Below, piece by piece: positions 54,886 to 55,104 of a stretch of DNA of 55,104 nucleotides. Location: contig JABANN010000189.1 of assembly GCA_013115125.1 (NCBI GenBank), forward strand, positions 1-55,104, written 5' to 3'. How positions within the stretch are numbered: position 1 is the stretch's first letter; the number at the start of each line of letters is the position of its first letter. This stretch comes from Perkinsus olseni. Lineage: Eukaryota > Perkinsozoa > Perkinsida. A program made the position numbers and the translations under genes. The notes beneath the pieces were generated by a model that had not been told where the DNA came from, made no database searches, and saw nothing but the letters and a program-made list of their open reading frames with translations.

Positions 54886-54967
54886 GACAGCATGTCCGAG
54901 TGGTTAAGGAGGTGGACTTGAAATCCATTAGGCTCAGCCTGCGCAGGTTCGAATCCTGCCGCTGTCG
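54886..54967 (+). tRNA. tRNA-Ser (UGA anticodon)
   Basis: 82 nt, class II. D-arm region GTCCGAGTGGTTAAGG; anticodon stem GTGGA/TCCAT with loop CTTGAAA (anticodon UGA); a long variable arm (AGGCTCAGCCTGC region); T-arm GCAGG-TTCGAAT-CCTGC; acceptor strands GACAGCA/CGCTGTC with one mismatch at the inner pair; discriminator G, as usual for tRNA-Ser. No intron. Confidence 0.93.
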
Positions 54968-55035
54968 GGTTATCCTATGGAGAGAAATTCATTTCTCACC
55001 TTCCGGTCCGCACTAGCCAGGCGGACTCCAAACCA

Positions 55036-55104
55036 GACAGCGTGTCCGAGTGGTTAAGGAGGTGGACTAGAAATCCACTGGGCTCTGCCCGCGCAGATTC
55101 GAAT
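55036..55104 (+). tRNA. tRNA-Ser (AGA anticodon), cut by window end
   Basis: Starts GACAGCGTGTCCGAGTGGTT, with anticodon stem GTGGA/TCCAC, loop CTAGAAA (anticodon AGA), variable arm GGGCTCTGCCC and the beginning of the T-arm GCAGATTCGAAT at the window edge. It is the next unit after the UGA gene, spaced 150 bp start to start, with matching upstream sequence. Confidence 0.9.

Overview
The window comes from a eukaryote with intron-rich genes (mostly GT-AG introns of 40-70 nt). The best guess is an alveolate close to Perkinsus. This is inference from four observations: a MEP-pathway DXS with a hydrophobic plastid-type leader; ketopantoate hydroxymethyltransferase and ketopantoate reductase joined in one spliced gene, as known in Toxoplasma; a pyrimidine-rich stretch plus AG about 8-26 nt before several start codons, as expected for spliced-leader trans-splicing; and a Raptor homologue. 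Gene models were assembled by eye from conserved motifs and splice phases, so small exons may be wrong.

Layout. 1-1050 has no supported gene. 1067-7443 (+) is DXS in about 24 exons. A short P-loop-like exon set lies at about 7840-8300. 8403-13023 (+) is nuclear cap-binding subunit CBP80, about 18 exons. 13116-13568 (+) is a single-exon secreted protein. From about 14505 to 35330 a roughly 10-kb block occurs twice in tandem (about 14505-25175 and 25300-35330). Each copy carries a minus-strand multi-exon gene for an acidic C2H2 zinc-finger protein, followed by gene-poor, strongly diverged DNA. A third, partial copy of the middle of that gene lies at about 37240-37700. 36390-36938 (+) encodes a Thr/Pro-rich surface-type protein. 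38811-42198 (+) is the PanB-PanE fusion, about 19 exons. The minus strand then carries a secretory glycosyltransferase (about 45170-42468), Raptor (about 52273-46500) and a CCCH zinc-finger protein (54061-53327). The window ends in a tandem tRNA-Ser cluster (UGA and AGA anticodons).

The most unusual signal is in the introns. Seven introns of DXS, CBP80 and PanB-PanE contain a variable-loop plus T-arm sequence typical of tRNAs (six in sense, one antisense). Different introns resemble different tRNAs: one matches canonical eukaryotic tRNA-Ala, one tRNA-Val, one is tRNA-Lys-like. Another four or five introns share a motif resembling the D-arm/anticodon-stem part of a tRNA. In one 46-nt DXS intron almost the whole intron is a tRNA 3' end followed by a T5 run. 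This suggests introns built from, or seeded by, tRNA fragments.

Functionally the window mixes plastid isoprenoid supply (DXS), pantothenate synthesis (PanB-PanE), mRNA cap binding (CBP80), TORC1 signalling (Raptor) and secreted or glycosylation functions. There is no sign that these act as one system; ordinary nuclear gene order is the simplest reading.
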